A stretch of DNA of 37,528 nt from Bacteroidota bacterium. GTDB taxonomy: Bacteria > Bacteroidota > Bacteroidia > JABEUT01. The DNA is taken from the NCBI GenBank assembly GCA_021823405.1, contig JAKAOA010000011.1, forward strand, positions 1-37,528, in the 5' to 3' direction. Below the pieces are notes generated by a model. It worked only from the letters and a program-made list of their open reading frames with translations. It did no database searches and was not told the DNA's origin. The translations under genes were made by a program, and so were the position numbers. Shown here one piece after another: positions 21,498-30,402 of the stretch (positions within the stretch are counted from its first letter, which is position 1; every line of letters begins with the position of its first letter).

Positions 21498-22100
21498 ATG
21501 TTCAACCTTCCCTCACTACCATACGCCTATAATGCACTGGAACCATACATCGATGCCGCAACAATGGAAATACATTTAACCAAGCATCACCAGGCATACA
21601 TCAACAACCTGAACAATGCCATAAAAGGCAAACCGGAGGAAAATATGACACTTGAAGAAATAATGAAGAATGTTTCCAAGCAACCTCCTGTTGTACGCAA
21701 TAATTCAGGCGGAACATACAACCATAATTTATTCTGGAACATAATGAAGCCCAACGGAGGCGGCGAGCCGACGGGCAAACTTGCAGATGCAATTAAATCG
21801 GCGTTCGGCGCCTTCGCCGACTTTAAAACCAAATTTTCCGATGCCGCAGCTACCCGCTTTGGTTCAGGATGGGCATGGCTCTGCGTAAGCGGAGGTAAAC
21901 TGGCTGTTTGCTCAACCCCAAATCAGGATAACCCGCTTATGGATGTGTCCGATTGCAAAGGTTTACCTATTCTGGGTTTAGATGTGTGGGAGCATGCTTA
22001 TTATCTGAAATATCAAAACAGGCGTCCGGAATATATTGCCAATTTCTGGAACCTTATTAACTGGGAAGAAGTTGCGAAAAGGTTCGACAGAGCAAATTAA
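21498..22100 (+). CDS. sodA: Superoxide dismutase (Fe/Mn family)
   Basis: This enzyme converts superoxide to oxygen and hydrogen peroxide in the cytoplasm. All four metal ligands are in place in the 200-aa protein: His26 (MEIHLTKHH), His76 (TYNHNLFW), Asp162 and His166 (DVWEHAYY). The outer-sphere Gln in NQDNPLM (about 143) points to the manganese type, but Bacteroidota enzymes are often able to use either metal, so iron use cannot be excluded; the sodA symbol is thus tentative. There is no signal peptide. The TM2 gene starts 22 bp downstream on the same strand and may be co-transcribed. Confidence 0.93.
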   Translation: MFNLPSLPYAYNALEPYIDAATMEIHLTKHHQAYINNLNNAIKGKPEENMTLEEIMKNVSKQPPVVRNNSGGTYNHNLFWNIMKPNGGGEPTGKLADAIKSAFGAFADFKTKFSDAAATRFGSGWAWLCVSGGKLAVCSTPNQDNPLMDVSDCKGLPILGLDVWEHAYYLKYQNRRPEYIANFWNLINWEEVAKRFDRAN

Positions 22101-22122
22101 GGTTATTGGTATTGACTTGCCA

Positions 22123-22536
22123 GTGCGGAAAATATTAGTTGTACTGCTTGTGTTTTTGGTTTATGGGGCGTCGGCAAGTTCAAAGCGACAGGCGGTCTAT
22201 GGAAACGGGAGTGTAGCCATTCAAACTGATAAACCGGCGACGATATTAACCGTTACCGATTCAGGTCTGCATCGCAGACACCGGCTTTTTGCCGCCCTTC
22301 TCGCATTCCCTTTCCCATGCGGTATATTTGGTCTGCATAGAATTTATCTGGGAACAAACGGATTTATCCCTCTGGCATACATTGCAACATTTGGCGGTAT
22401 AGTTGGCGTGCTGCCTTTTATCGATTTCGTATTGATATTGGTATGCAAAGATGTAAATGTATATTCAGATAATCCGTCGATGTTCATGTGGAGCAGGGAA
22501 AGAAAGCCGCAGAAGTTGAACAATTCTTCTCGATAA
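22123..22536 (+). CDS. TM2-domain membrane protein
   Basis: The frame is open from 22036, but a start there would overlap SOD by 65 bp. The GTG at 22123 begins VRKILVVLLVFLVYGASASS, a good signal peptide, so I take that (137 aa; a TTG at 22117 is the alternative). Residues about 55-105 form the TM2 domain: a loop with FGLHRIYLGTNGFIPLAY between two membrane helices (LFAALLAFPFPCGIFG, GGIVGVLPFIDFVLILV). The G-x-HRFYLG-like motif is characteristic. Function is unknown; TM2 proteins are common in Bacteroidota. It ends in an AT-rich hairpin before glmS, which is convergent. Confidence 0.75.
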   Translation: MRKILVVLLVFLVYGASASSKRQAVYGNGSVAIQTDKPATILTVTDSGLHRRHRLFAALLAFPFPCGIFGLHRIYLGTNGFIPLAYIATFGGIVGVLPFIDFVLILVCKDVNVYSDNPSMFMWSRERKPQKLNNSSR

Positions 22537-22560
22537 ATTCTTGAATTTATGCTTTTATTC
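22533..22560 (+). terminator. Weak terminator hairpin between the TM2 gene and glmS
   Basis: ATAAATTC and GAATTTAT pair around TT, overlapping the TM2 stop codon, followed by GCTTTTATT. It is AT-rich and so of low stability. Confidence 0.35.
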
Positions 22561-22588
22561 TATCCGCAATAAAGAGTACGGAAAATCT

Positions 22589-24427
22589 TTATTCTACGGT
22601 TACCGATTTTGCAAGATTCCTCGGTTGGTCAACATTACAGCCGCGCATAACTGCAATATGATACGACAGAAGTTGCAGGGGAACTACCGCTATCAGTGGT
22701 GCAAACCGTTCATCGGTTTCAGGTACTTCGATAAAATAATCAGCGAGTTCCTCAACCTGCGAATCGCCCTTGGTAACTACAGCGATAACCTTGCCTTTAC
22801 GAGCTTTTATCTCCTGAATATTGCTTACTACTTTTTCGTAAGATGCTCCCTGCGTTGCAATCACCACTACAGGCATATTCTCGTCAATAAGCGCTATGGG
22901 TCCGTGTTTCATTTCGGCGGCAGGATATCCCTCGGCGTGTATATATGATATTTCTTTCAGTTTAAGAGCTCCTTCGAGGGCAACCGGAAAGGTATATCCG
23001 CGTCCGAGGTAGAGAAAATTACGGACTTTCTTGAATTTTCTGGCGATCACGGCCACACGTTTATTTGTAGTCAATACCTCTTCCACTTTTGCCGGGATAG
23101 CGTCAAGCTCGTTCAGCAGTTGAATCAATTTGTTCTTAGGGAGCGCACCTTTGGCTTTCGCCATTTCAAGAGCCATGAGCGCAAGTATGGTTATCTGGGC
23201 TGTAAATGCTTTGGTAGATGCCACGCCAATTTCCGGACCGGCGTGGGTATAAGACCCGGCATGAGTAACCCTCGGGATTGACGAACCTACTACATTGCAT
23301 ATACCGAATATGGTTGCGCCTTTTGATTTAGCCAGTTCAATAGCGGCAAGGGTATCGGCGGTTTCACCGGACTGGGAAATTGCAATAACCACATCGTCGG
23401 CGCCGATTACCGGATTCCGGTAACGGAATTCCGAAGCGTATTCCACCTCAACGGGTATTCTCGCAAGATTTTCTATAAGGTATTCACCAACCAGACCGGC
23501 ATGCCAAGAGGTGCCGCAGCCGATTATTATTATTCTTTTTGCATTAATAAGGGTTTGCTGGTAGTCAGCTATACCACCAAGACGTACGAAACCTTTTTGG
23601 GCGTTCAATCGCCCCCTCATACTATCCTTTATGGAACGTGGCTGTTCATAAATCTCCTTCAGCATGAAATGCGGAAAGCCGCCTTTTTCGAGGGCTTCGA
23701 GGTGCATTTCAAGTTCTTCGATATAGGGCGTTTTATTTTTATTTTTTATGGTCTTTATCTTTAATTCGCCGTCTCGCCGGAGCGCCGCGACTTCTTCTTC
23801 ACCGAGATAAACCACGTTTTTGGTGTATTCGATTATCGGAGTGGCATCGGAGGCGGCGAAGAATTCTTTATTTCCCACCCCTATTACCAGCGGGCTGCCT
23901 TTTTTTGCCGCTATAAGTTCATCGGGGTTATCGCGCGACAGTACTACTATGGCATAAGCGCCTATTACCTGATTAAGGGCAAGTCGTACTGCTTCGGCAA
24001 GTCCGCAACCCTCGTTTTCACTAATATCTTCGATAAGATGAGCCAGCACTTCGGTGTCGGTTTCGCTCCTGAAGGTGTGGTTTCTTTTCAGGAGTTCTTC
24101 CTTTATGGAAGCGTAATTTTCAATAATGCCATTGTGAATTACTACTATTTTGCCCGACTGCGAATAATGCGGGTGTGCATTTTCATCGCTCGGTTCACCG
24201 TGTGTAGCCCAGCGTGTATGCGCTATACCTATGTTTCCGGCTATGTTTTTATTTCTGGTAAGGTTTTCAAGGTCATCAACTTTTCCTTTACACTTATAAA
24301 CCTTCAATTTACCATCCAAAAGGGCTACTCCTGCGCTGTCGTATCCCCGATACTCAAGACGGTGAAGCCCTTTTATGAGTATGGGATACGCCTCCCTGTT
24401 GCCGATGTATGCCATTATTCCACACAT
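22589..24427 (-). CDS. glmS: Glutamine--fructose-6-phosphate aminotransferase (isomerizing)
   Basis: GlmS makes glucosamine-6-phosphate from fructose-6-phosphate and glutamine, the entry step to UDP-GlcNAc for peptidoglycan and lipid A. The glutaminase domain begins with Cys2 (MCGIMAYIG) and carries LEYRGYDSAGVA and HTRWATHGEPSDENAHPH. The two SIS domains show IGCGTSWHAGLVGEYL, ISQSGETADT and the C-terminal signature PRNLAKSVTVE. Length 612 aa is normal. The leader upstream of the ATG is about 77 nt from the -7 box at 24511-24518 and shows no glmS ribozyme core that I can recognise. Confidence 0.97.
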   Translation of the reverse strand: MCGIMAYIGNREAYPILIKGLHRLEYRGYDSAGVALLDGKLKVYKCKGKVDDLENLTRNKNIAGNIGIAHTRWATHGEPSDENAHPHYSQSGKIVVIHNGIIENYASIKEELLKRNHTFRSETDTEVLAHLIEDISENEGCGLAEAVRLALNQVIGAYAIVVLSRDNPDELIAAKKGSPLVIGVGNKEFFAASDATPIIEYTKNVVYLGEEEVAALRRDGELKIKTIKNKNKTPYIEELEMHLEALEKGGFPHFMLKEIYEQPRSIKDSMRGRLNAQKGFVRLGGIADYQQTLINAKRIIIIGCGTSWHAGLVGEYLIENLARIPVEVEYASEFRYRNPVIGADDVVIAISQSGETADTLAAIELAKSKGATIFGICNVVGSSIPRVTHAGSYTHAGPEIGVASTKAFTAQITILALMALEMAKAKGALPKNKLIQLLNELDAIPAKVEEVLTTNKRVAVIARKFKKVRNFLYLGRGYTFPVALEGALKLKEISYIHAEGYPAAEMKHGPIALIDENMPVVVIATQGASYEKVVSNIQEIKARKGKVIAVVTKGDSQVEELADYFIEVPETDERFAPLIAVVPLQLLSYHIAVMRGCNVDQPRNLAKSVTVE

Positions 24428-24510
24428 AATTTCAATCTTTTAGTATTGTGCCTCTTCCCGGTGGTTTTTCTGTAATGTTGGTTTCCGTCTTGACGAATTT
24501 CAGATGTTAG

Positions 24511-24518
24511 CAAATTTA
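24511..24518 (-). promoter_or_regulatory. -7 box of glmS
   Basis: The minus strand reads TAAATTTG. It lies 84 bp upstream of the start codon. A plus-strand TACCTTTG (24524-24531) lies next to it and faces the other way, with no gene on that strand to serve. Confidence 0.55.
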
Positions 24519-24585
24519 CACAATACCTTTGAATGTCCTGCTGCTTGGAAAGAAAGTATTAAAATAAGGTGAAGCCGTAAGGTCT

Positions 24586-25995
24586 TTAATATTTTAGCGG
24601 CGTATAGTACATCTTCAGCCGAATCCTTTGAGTAGGATTTAACGGATTCTTCGCAGCTCCGTATAATACAGCTCCATTCGGATCCAATGCTTCAGCGCCA
24701 TCAATAAGATATAGGCCAAAATCGGTTTCTTTTCCGTCAAGTATTGCCTGTATATATCTTGTAATGTTAAATACATACTGGTGGTTAGTAGCATCCCATG
24801 TACCGCCATACCAACTTAATCCCATATTAAAATCCGGAATATTTGACTCTACTCCAACTGAATCGCGCACTACATATAATTGACTTGCAGGCAAATCACT
24901 TCCTGTTGCCGACATATTGACCGGAACATCCAGTTCAGCTTTATTCAGGAAATTAGGGTTTATTTTGCTTATCCAGTTCTTAAGATAGGGGAATGTTATT
25001 TGGGTTTTTACCCCGGCCATTCCTTGTACATAAGCCACGTTTGGGGAGTATATGGAGTCCTTGCCCAGGGCATAAAACCTTGTGGTGGAATAATTGTGGT
25101 CGAAATGGCAGAAGGTTGCGTTGTTGCCAATTGGGAAAGCGGCAAGAACGGTATCCCATGAGGAGGAGGGTTGGTTGTAATATCTGTAATAGAAGAAAAG
25201 TCCGGCTCCGTTTATATTCTGGTTAATATAAAAAATGCCTCCTTGTCCAGGTAAAAGGGATGGATCTGATACCGAAATACATAGCCCTTTCAGCAGTCCC
25301 AGAAAATTGGATGTTATAACGCTGTTAAAATAATAGGCGCTGTCTGTTGCAGTAGGGTGGTTTGCGCAGGTCATTATATACTGACCGAAAGAATTGTTCA
25401 GCCGTATCCGTAATAGCGGGGTGTAGGTGTAGGAAACATTTTTATTGGGATAATACCAGGTAACGGGCTGGGTTACATTCGGAATAAGAGTCGCCATTCC
25501 GATATGTCTGGAACTATGGTAAATACTTGTATCGGAATAATATAGTTTTGACGCTAAAAGTGCGGTAGAATTATTGTTGTAACTCAACGTGTCTACCACG
25601 AAGGTTTGAGCACCGAGGGTACCATAATAGGTGGTGCTGCCGTAGTTATAAGGCAACTGCAATACAACTGAATCGAGGGTTGCCGCCTCGTGTGGACCAA
25701 AGAAAAGAGAACCCATATTTCCAGGCAGCCCTACCTCTGTATATAATGTAGCGGTGGTAAGTCCGAAGACAGGGTCGTTGTAGCTGCCGAGCAAATTCCA
25801 GTTTGTAGCGTTAGAAGGAATGGAGTCCTTCAACTTTATTGACGAGAGTACCGTAGTGGTATCTACAAAGTATGGGTTAAGCAATTTATCAGCAGGCAGA
25901 ACATTAGTTCCAATACCTGTATTTTCATTGCAGGCAGTTAAGGCAATAGAGACAAAGGCGATACATACACCGGCGGCTATGGTGGTCCTATTCAT
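24586..25995 (-). CDS. DUF4270 family lipoprotein
   Basis: A lipoprotein signal peptide (MNRTTIAAGVCIAFVSIALTAC, Cys22) is followed by ENTGIGTNVLPADKLLNPYFVDTTTVLSSIKLKDSIPS and NWNLLGSYNDPVFGLTTATLYTEVGLP, both typical of DUF4270. The remaining 400 residues are beta-rich with many Tyr, Asn and Ser, as in surface-exposed proteins. The function is unknown. It overlaps the upstream glycogen-synthase-like gene by 8 bp, so both are made from one mRNA with coupled translation. This gene pair is, from memory, conserved in many Bacteroidota, often near glmS or panC. Confidence 0.88.
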   Translation of the reverse strand: MNRTTIAAGVCIAFVSIALTACNENTGIGTNVLPADKLLNPYFVDTTTVLSSIKLKDSIPSNATNWNLLGSYNDPVFGLTTATLYTEVGLPGNMGSLFFGPHEAATLDSVVLQLPYNYGSTTYYGTLGAQTFVVDTLSYNNNSTALLASKLYYSDTSIYHSSRHIGMATLIPNVTQPVTWYYPNKNVSYTYTPLLRIRLNNSFGQYIMTCANHPTATDSAYYFNSVITSNFLGLLKGLCISVSDPSLLPGQGGIFYINQNINGAGLFFYYRYYNQPSSSWDTVLAAFPIGNNATFCHFDHNYSTTRFYALGKDSIYSPNVAYVQGMAGVKTQITFPYLKNWISKINPNFLNKAELDVPVNMSATGSDLPASQLYVVRDSVGVESNIPDFNMGLSWYGGTWDATNHQYVFNITRYIQAILDGKETDFGLYLIDGAEALDPNGAVLYGAAKNPLNPTQRIRLKMYYTPLKY

Positions 25996-26818
25996 CTACC
26001 AGTACTTCGCTTTCCTTCAAAACCTCATCGTAGAAATCGGAGTAGGCATCCATGTAATTTTCCTCCGAATGTTCAAGCACGGGTTTGCCCGATTTCTTGA
26101 TAAATTTTGATACATCGGGGTCAATAGCCGGATCTACTTTAACAACCGCATCGCTCCAGGTAACAGCAAGTTTGGTAAGATTATTGAATGTAGGAGCTGC
26201 TTTAACAATGGCGAGGTCATCTTCAACGGCGTTTTCCCAAACTGCCTTTTTAGCAAAGTTTTTGTTCAGTGAACCATCGAACTTATCGCCGTAGATAGAA
26301 TAAATTATTTTAGAATTTTCAAACAGAGGGTCGTCCTTACATGCCTTTTTAATGTAAAACGGGAAAAGTCCGGTTATCCAACCGCTGCAATGAATAATAT
26401 CCGGAACCCAGCTCAATTTGCGCACGGTTTCTATTACGCCCCGGCAAAAGAATATCGCTCTTTCATCGTTGTCTTCGAAAAATTTTCCCTGTTCGTCATT
26501 GAAAGCGGATTTTCTGTAAAAATAATCCTCATTATCTATAAAATAGACCTGCATCCTTGCACGTTGAATGGATGCCACTTTTATTATAAGCGGATGATCG
26601 TCGTTGCTGATAATTAAATTGATGCCGGAAAGGCGTATTACCTCGTGCAGCCCGTGGCGTATTTCGTTTATACTGCCATAACGGGGCATGAAAGTTCGTA
26701 TTTCCTTACCTCTTTCCTGAATACCCTGTGGCAGGAAACGCGCAATATTACTCATCGTATTTTCTCCCATGAACGGGTAAATTTCCTGTGATACATAAAG
26801 CACCTTAGCTTTTTTCAT
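25988..26818 (-). CDS. Glycogen/starch-synthase-like protein, N-terminal domain only
   Basis: The 276-aa protein equals only the N-terminal catalytic half of GT5 glycogen synthases: KVLYVSQEIYPFMGENTMSNIARFLPQGIQERGKEIRTFMPRYG, and PDIIHCSGWITGLFPFYIKK where classical enzymes have DVVHAHDWHT. The usual K-x-G-G-L loop is changed to GENTMSNI, and the C-terminal GT-B half is absent, so it is unlikely to be a working synthase alone. It is common in Bacteroidota as a stand-alone protein whose role is not known to me. The tail ENYMDAYSDFYDEVLKESEVLVDE is acidic. It is first in a two-gene unit with the DUF4270 gene, and its promoter is at 26931-26963. Confidence 0.82.
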   Translation of the reverse strand: MKKAKVLYVSQEIYPFMGENTMSNIARFLPQGIQERGKEIRTFMPRYGSINEIRHGLHEVIRLSGINLIISNDDHPLIIKVASIQRARMQVYFIDNEDYFYRKSAFNDEQGKFFEDNDERAIFFCRGVIETVRKLSWVPDIIHCSGWITGLFPFYIKKACKDDPLFENSKIIYSIYGDKFDGSLNKNFAKKAVWENAVEDDLAIVKAAPTFNNLTKLAVTWSDAVVKVDPAIDPDVSKFIKKSGKPVLEHSEENYMDAYSDFYDEVLKESEVLVDE

Positions 26819-26930
26819 ACTCGAGTTAGAATTTATTGGATTTTAGAAGGATTAGACCGTAAGAAGTATTGAGCATATTCTTTAACATATTTTCCCGCTA
26901 TATTTCGCCCTTTTAAAAAGAATTGGTTTG

Positions 26931-26963
26931 CAAAGATACTAAAAAAATCGGCGTAATTAACAA
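26931..26963 (-). promoter_or_regulatory. Promoter of the glycogen-synthase-like/DUF4270 unit
   Basis: On the minus strand TTG (26963-26961), a 22-bp spacer and TATCTTTG (26938-26931) match the Bacteroidota promoter. The leader to the ATG at 26818 would be about 105 nt. Confidence 0.7.
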
Positions 26964-27105
26964 GATATGGAACTATTTTATTTAGAACAAATTTGTGCAG
27001 TATCTAGCTGTTTAATTGATATTTAGGGTTTTATAGCCCAATCGCCGCTAAAAAATACTGGAATTATCCGCTATTCGACTAGCCCTCATCTTATCCCTTA
27101 TTACT

Positions 27106-27113
27106 TATCTTTG
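27106..27113 (+). promoter_or_regulatory. -7 box of the acyltransferase gene
   Basis: TATCTTTG is a perfect -7 box; the leader to the GTG at 27182 would be about 60 nt. Confidence 0.6.
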
Positions 27114-27181
27114 AATCTTTCATTATTTATTTAGGATATGCCTTGACTGAACCTTAAAATTCTAACTTAAATTGTAACATT

Positions 27182-28069
27182 GTGCCGGCGATTATATTTT
27201 ATCTGATACTTCCTTTTATATATCTTATATCCGTTTTACCTTTCACGGTTCTTTACCTGCTATCCGATGGAGTTTACTTTGTCTTATATTATATTACAGG
27301 TTACCGGAAGAAAATTGTACTCGCCAATCTCCGCAATTCGTTTCCCGAAAAGAATGAGGAGGAGTTAAAGCGGATTTCCAAAGCATTCTATCGCTATTTC
27401 TGCGACCTGATATTGGAAATAACAAAGACGCTTACCATCGGCAGGCAATCGGTGATGAAACGGTGCAAATTCAGCCCGGAAGCATATACGCTTTTCTTAA
27501 AATACGCCCGTGAACGCAGGTCTATTATCCTGGTATTGGGTCATTGGGGCAACTGGGAGTGGAGCGGCAAAAGTTTCGGGCTGCTTGGTATGCAGCAGTT
27601 GTATGTTATCTACCATCCCTTGCATAATATTTATTTCGACCGTCTTACCTGTAATTTACGCAGGCGTTTCGGCGTTAGAGCAATGACTATGAAGAGCACC
27701 TGGCGCGAAATGGCTAACCGCAAAACGGAATTCACTGCAACCGCCTTTCTCGGCGACCAAACCCCGCCTCCCGAAGGCGCCTATTGGACTACCTTTCTGA
27801 ATCAGGATACGCCGGTATTTTACGGAACGGAGAAAATTGCCCGAAAACTGAACTTCCCCGTAATCTATTCACGAGTAGATCGCATCAAACGGGGGCAATA
27901 TCTTATTTCGGCAACGGTGATAAGCGATGATCCCGCCAATACCGCCGACGGAGAAATAACGGAAAAACACACGCGCGAATTAGAAAAAGATATTATTGCC
28001 AAGCCGGAAATATGGCTCTGGTCGCACAGAAGATGGAAGCACAAAAGAACTGAAAATAAAAAAATTTAA
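27182..28069 (+). CDS. Lysophospholipid / lipid A type acyltransferase (LpxL-HtrB family)
   Basis: The 295-aa protein has an N-terminal membrane segment (IIFYLILPFIYLISVLPFTVLYLL) and the LpxL family active-site motif VLGHWGNWEWSG (HxxxxE pattern: His, then Glu five residues on), followed by VIYHPLHNIYFDRL, GDQTPP and WLWSHRRWK near the end. Members acylate lipid A precursors or other lipids at the inner membrane, using acyl-ACP. In Bacteroidota several paralogues exist, so the exact acceptor is open. The start is GTG; an ATG would only occur well inside the first helix. The fatty-acid desaturase gene follows with its own promoter. Confidence 0.87.
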   Translation: MPAIIFYLILPFIYLISVLPFTVLYLLSDGVYFVLYYITGYRKKIVLANLRNSFPEKNEEELKRISKAFYRYFCDLILEITKTLTIGRQSVMKRCKFSPEAYTLFLKYARERRSIILVLGHWGNWEWSGKSFGLLGMQQLYVIYHPLHNIYFDRLTCNLRRRFGVRAMTMKSTWREMANRKTEFTATAFLGDQTPPPEGAYWTTFLNQDTPVFYGTEKIARKLNFPVIYSRVDRIKRGQYLISATVISDDPANTADGEITEKHTRELEKDIIAKPEIWLWSHRRWKHKRTENKKI

Positions 28070-28090
28070 AATTGCCGTATAAATTGATTT

Positions 28091-28104
28091 ATGATTTAAA
28101 TCAT
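28091..28104. promoter_or_regulatory. FNR/CRP-type palindrome at the desaturase promoter
   Basis: ATGATTTAAATCAT is a perfect 14-bp palindrome of the form TGAT-N4-ATCA, like the FNR box TTGAT-N4-ATCAA. It overlaps the expected -33 region of the promoter whose -7 box is at 28115-28122, so a bound regulator would probably repress. An oxygen- or redox-linked control of an oxygen-using desaturase would make sense but is inferred. Confidence 0.55.
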
Positions 28105-28114
28105 GTTTTTTTAT

Positions 28115-28122
28115 TACCTTTG
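28115..28122 (+). promoter_or_regulatory. -7 box of the desaturase gene
   Basis: TACCTTTG is a perfect -7 box, about 31 bp before the GTG at 28154. Confidence 0.65.
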
Positions 28123-28153
28123 CCAAATAATTATAATAGTTATCAGAAATTAG

Positions 28154-29161
28154 GTGCTGACCGGTAAAGAATTAATATTGGCAACGCGTCCTTATGCAAG
28201 GGAAAACAGGATGAAGAGTTGGTTTTATTCTCTTTCTACCTTCTTTCTCATTTGCCTTAGTTTCGTCGCTATTCTTATAGTGCCATACCTGGCGATACGC
28301 ATTGTTTGCAGTGTTCTTATGGGATTGTTAATGGCGCGTATGTTCATTATTTACCACGACTATGAGCATCATGCTATCCTGAACAGGTCATTGCCCGCAA
28401 AAATATTTATGCCATTTTACGGTGCGATGGTGCTGGCTCCTCCAAGTATCTGGAAGCGATCGCACGACCACCACCATAAGCACAATTCAAAACTCTTTAC
28501 TACAAGCATAGGTTCATATCGCGTGCTTACCAAAAGCAAGTTCCTGACGCTTTCCAAAAAGGAGCAGCGCGCCTATCTTGCATCACGCCACCCGCTTACC
28601 ATTTTATTCGGGTATTTCACTATTTTTATAGTAGGCATGTGCTGGGAATCGTTCCGTAGCAACCCGCGCAAGCACTTCGACTCACTCTTGGCGCTGCTCG
28701 CACATCTGGTATTCTCTTTCGCGGTGTTCTGGTATTTCGGATGGCTTTCATACCTGCTCGCCGTATTTATACCTTTTATGTTCAACGGAGCTTTAGGCGC
28801 TTATCTGTTTTATGCCCAACATAATTTTCCGGGTGTTGTTTTCAGCGACAACGGCGAATGGTGCTACGAAAAGGCAGCGCTCGAATCATCCAGTTTTATG
28901 AACCTGAACCCTCTGATGCATTGGTTCACCGGCAATATCGGATACCATCACATCCACCACCTTAATGCCAGGATACCTTTTTATCGTCTGCCCGAAGTAA
29001 TGCGCAGGATTCCTGAACTTCAGCATCCGAAAACCACTACCCTGAATCCGAGGGATATAATTTCCTGCCTTAAGTTAAAAGTGTGGGACCATGAGAAAGG
29101 TCAGATGGTGGGGATAAAGAGAAACGCATGCGTTGCGGAACCGCTGCCGTATCATACGTAA
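28154..29161 (+). CDS. Fatty-acid desaturase (membrane di-iron type)
   Basis: This membrane enzyme introduces double bonds in acyl chains using O2 and electrons. The 335-aa sequence has the three histidine boxes: IYHDYEHHAIL (about residues 67-73), KRSHDHHHKHN (about 98-105) and GYHHIHHLN (about 270-276). They are separated by two pairs of membrane helices, as the family requires. The start is GTG at 28154; the first in-frame ATG is at residue 20, inside a conserved-looking region, so GTG is preferred. A perfect FNR-like palindrome overlaps its promoter. The gene ends 24 bp before dnaN, which is convergent. Confidence 0.9.
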   Translation: MLTGKELILATRPYARENRMKSWFYSLSTFFLICLSFVAILIVPYLAIRIVCSVLMGLLMARMFIIYHDYEHHAILNRSLPAKIFMPFYGAMVLAPPSIWKRSHDHHHKHNSKLFTTSIGSYRVLTKSKFLTLSKKEQRAYLASRHPLTILFGYFTIFIVGMCWESFRSNPRKHFDSLLALLAHLVFSFAVFWYFGWLSYLLAVFIPFMFNGALGAYLFYAQHNFPGVVFSDNGEWCYEKAALESSSFMNLNPLMHWFTGNIGYHHIHHLNARIPFYRLPEVMRRIPELQHPKTTTLNPRDIISCLKLKVWDHEKGQMVGIKRNACVAEPLPYHT

Positions 29162-29185
29162 ATTATTATTTACGCCTCCTGTAGC

Positions 29186-30304
29186 TTAATTATTCAGCAT
29201 TACCGGCATTACCAGCATTAGTATGTCTTCGCCATCCTTTTGCGGACTTGGGGTTATAACTCCGGCGCGGTTGGGCGTACTCATCTGCAACCGTATTTCA
29301 TCGGAATCGAGGTTGCCGAGCATTTCAAGAAGAAACCTTGAATTAAATCCTATCTCCATGTTGTCGCCCTTGTACTGGCATGCCATGCGTTCGTTTGCTT
29401 CGCTTGAAAAATCGGGGTCTTCGCTGGTAAGGGTAAGTGCATTATCCGAAATTTTTAACCGTACCTGATGCGTAGTTTTGTTGGACAGGATGGATACTCT
29501 TTTCAGCGAGCTAAGAAACGCTTCCCGTTCGAGGGTAAGCTGGTTAGGGTTATCTTTTGGTATTACAGCGTCGTAATTCGGGTACTTACCATCTATCAGG
29601 CGGCAGGTAAGCTGCACATTGTTGGCTATGAATGAGGCATTGGTCTTATTGTACTCTATTTTCACCTTGGTATCCTTACTGGCTAAAATATTTTTAAGGA
29701 GATTCATGGGCTTGCGGGCTATTATTACGGCATTTTCTCTATCGCCGCCCTGTATGGGCCTCCTATACCTAACTAGTTTATGAGCGTCGGTAGCTACAAA
29801 GGTTACTTCTTTTTCGCCGAAGATGCTGTAGATACCCGACATTACCGGGCGCAGGTCGTCGTTGGCTACGGCGAATATGGTCTTGTTTATGGCAGAGAGC
29901 AGCACTTCCGAATCCATTTCCAGCGAAGATGGTTTTTCCACATCAACCATTCTGGGAAAATCTTCCGGGTTATGCCCTGTTATCTTATATTTTCCCGAAT
30001 CGGAATTTATTTCAATACCGTATTTGGTGGTATCAATAATAAAAGTAAGCGGCTGGTCGGCAAAATTTTTGAGCATTTCTATGAGTAACCGCGGAATGGT
30101 GATTTCGCCTTTGTCCTTTGAATCAACTGTTATGGTTGTTCTGATGGTTGTTTCGAGGTCGGAGGCATAAATGTTCAGTTCGCTTTTGTTAAGTTTAAAC
30201 AGAAAGTCGTCCAATATAGGCAACGGGTTACTGGCGTTCATTACCCCGCTGATGGTTTGCAGCTCTTTGAGCAGCGTATTGCTCGATACGATGAATTTTA
30301 TCAT
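29186..30304 (-). CDS. dnaN: DNA polymerase III subunit beta (sliding clamp)
   Basis: The clamp holds DNA polymerase III on the template. The 372-aa protein has the three-domain clamp fold with MKFIVSSNTLLKELQTISGVM at the start, ATDAHKLVRYRR in the middle domain, and the C-terminal signature LMPVMLNN (the usual P-M-R/M-L end that lines the partner-binding pocket). Length and motif order are normal. No dnaA or recF adjoins it, as is common in Bacteroidota where dnaN is separate from the origin. Its promoter -7 box is at 30334-30341. Confidence 0.95.
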   Translation of the reverse strand: MIKFIVSSNTLLKELQTISGVMNASNPLPILDDFLFKLNKSELNIYASDLETTIRTTITVDSKDKGEITIPRLLIEMLKNFADQPLTFIIDTTKYGIEINSDSGKYKITGHNPEDFPRMVDVEKPSSLEMDSEVLLSAINKTIFAVANDDLRPVMSGIYSIFGEKEVTFVATDAHKLVRYRRPIQGGDRENAVIIARKPMNLLKNILASKDTKVKIEYNKTNASFIANNVQLTCRLIDGKYPNYDAVIPKDNPNQLTLEREAFLSSLKRVSILSNKTTHQVRLKISDNALTLTSEDPDFSSEANERMACQYKGDNMEIGFNSRFLLEMLGNLDSDEIRLQMSTPNRAGVITPSPQKDGEDILMLVMPVMLNN

Positions 30305-30333
30305 AGTTTTTGTTTGTGTTTGAACGAAGCGGA

Positions 30334-30341
30334 CAAAGGTA
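30334..30341 (-). promoter_or_regulatory. -7 box of dnaN
   Basis: The minus strand reads TACCTTTG, 30 bp before the start codon at 30304. No TTG is seen at -33. Confidence 0.55.
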
Positions 30342-30402
30342 AAAAGTTATAAATCACTCCTTAATAAGGGAGGATTAAATTTTATCACTTTTTATCAACA
30401 AT

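Larger units (their letters stand above)
26819..27181. other. AT-rich divergent spacer with two promoters
   Basis: The 363-bp gap between the glycogen-synthase-like gene (minus) and the acyltransferase gene (plus) holds one promoter for each direction, at 26931-26963 and 27106-27113. I see no reading frame, tRNA, repeat or strong hairpin between them. Confidence 0.6.

Noticed and set aside
22036-22122. Start of the TM2 gene at 22036
   Set aside because: It would overlap the well-conserved C-terminus of superoxide dismutase by 65 bp, and the added residues are not like a signal peptide; the GTG at 22123 opens a good one.
24524-24531. Plus-strand TACCTTTG as promoter of an antisense transcript to the DUF4270 gene
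   Set aside because: It is a perfect -7 box but lacks a -33 TTG and any following hairpin or gene; chance occurrence is likely.
24428-24585. glmS ribozyme in the glmS leader
   Set aside because: The leader is short and AT-rich, and I see none of the ribozyme's core helices; Bacteroidota are not a usual host for it.
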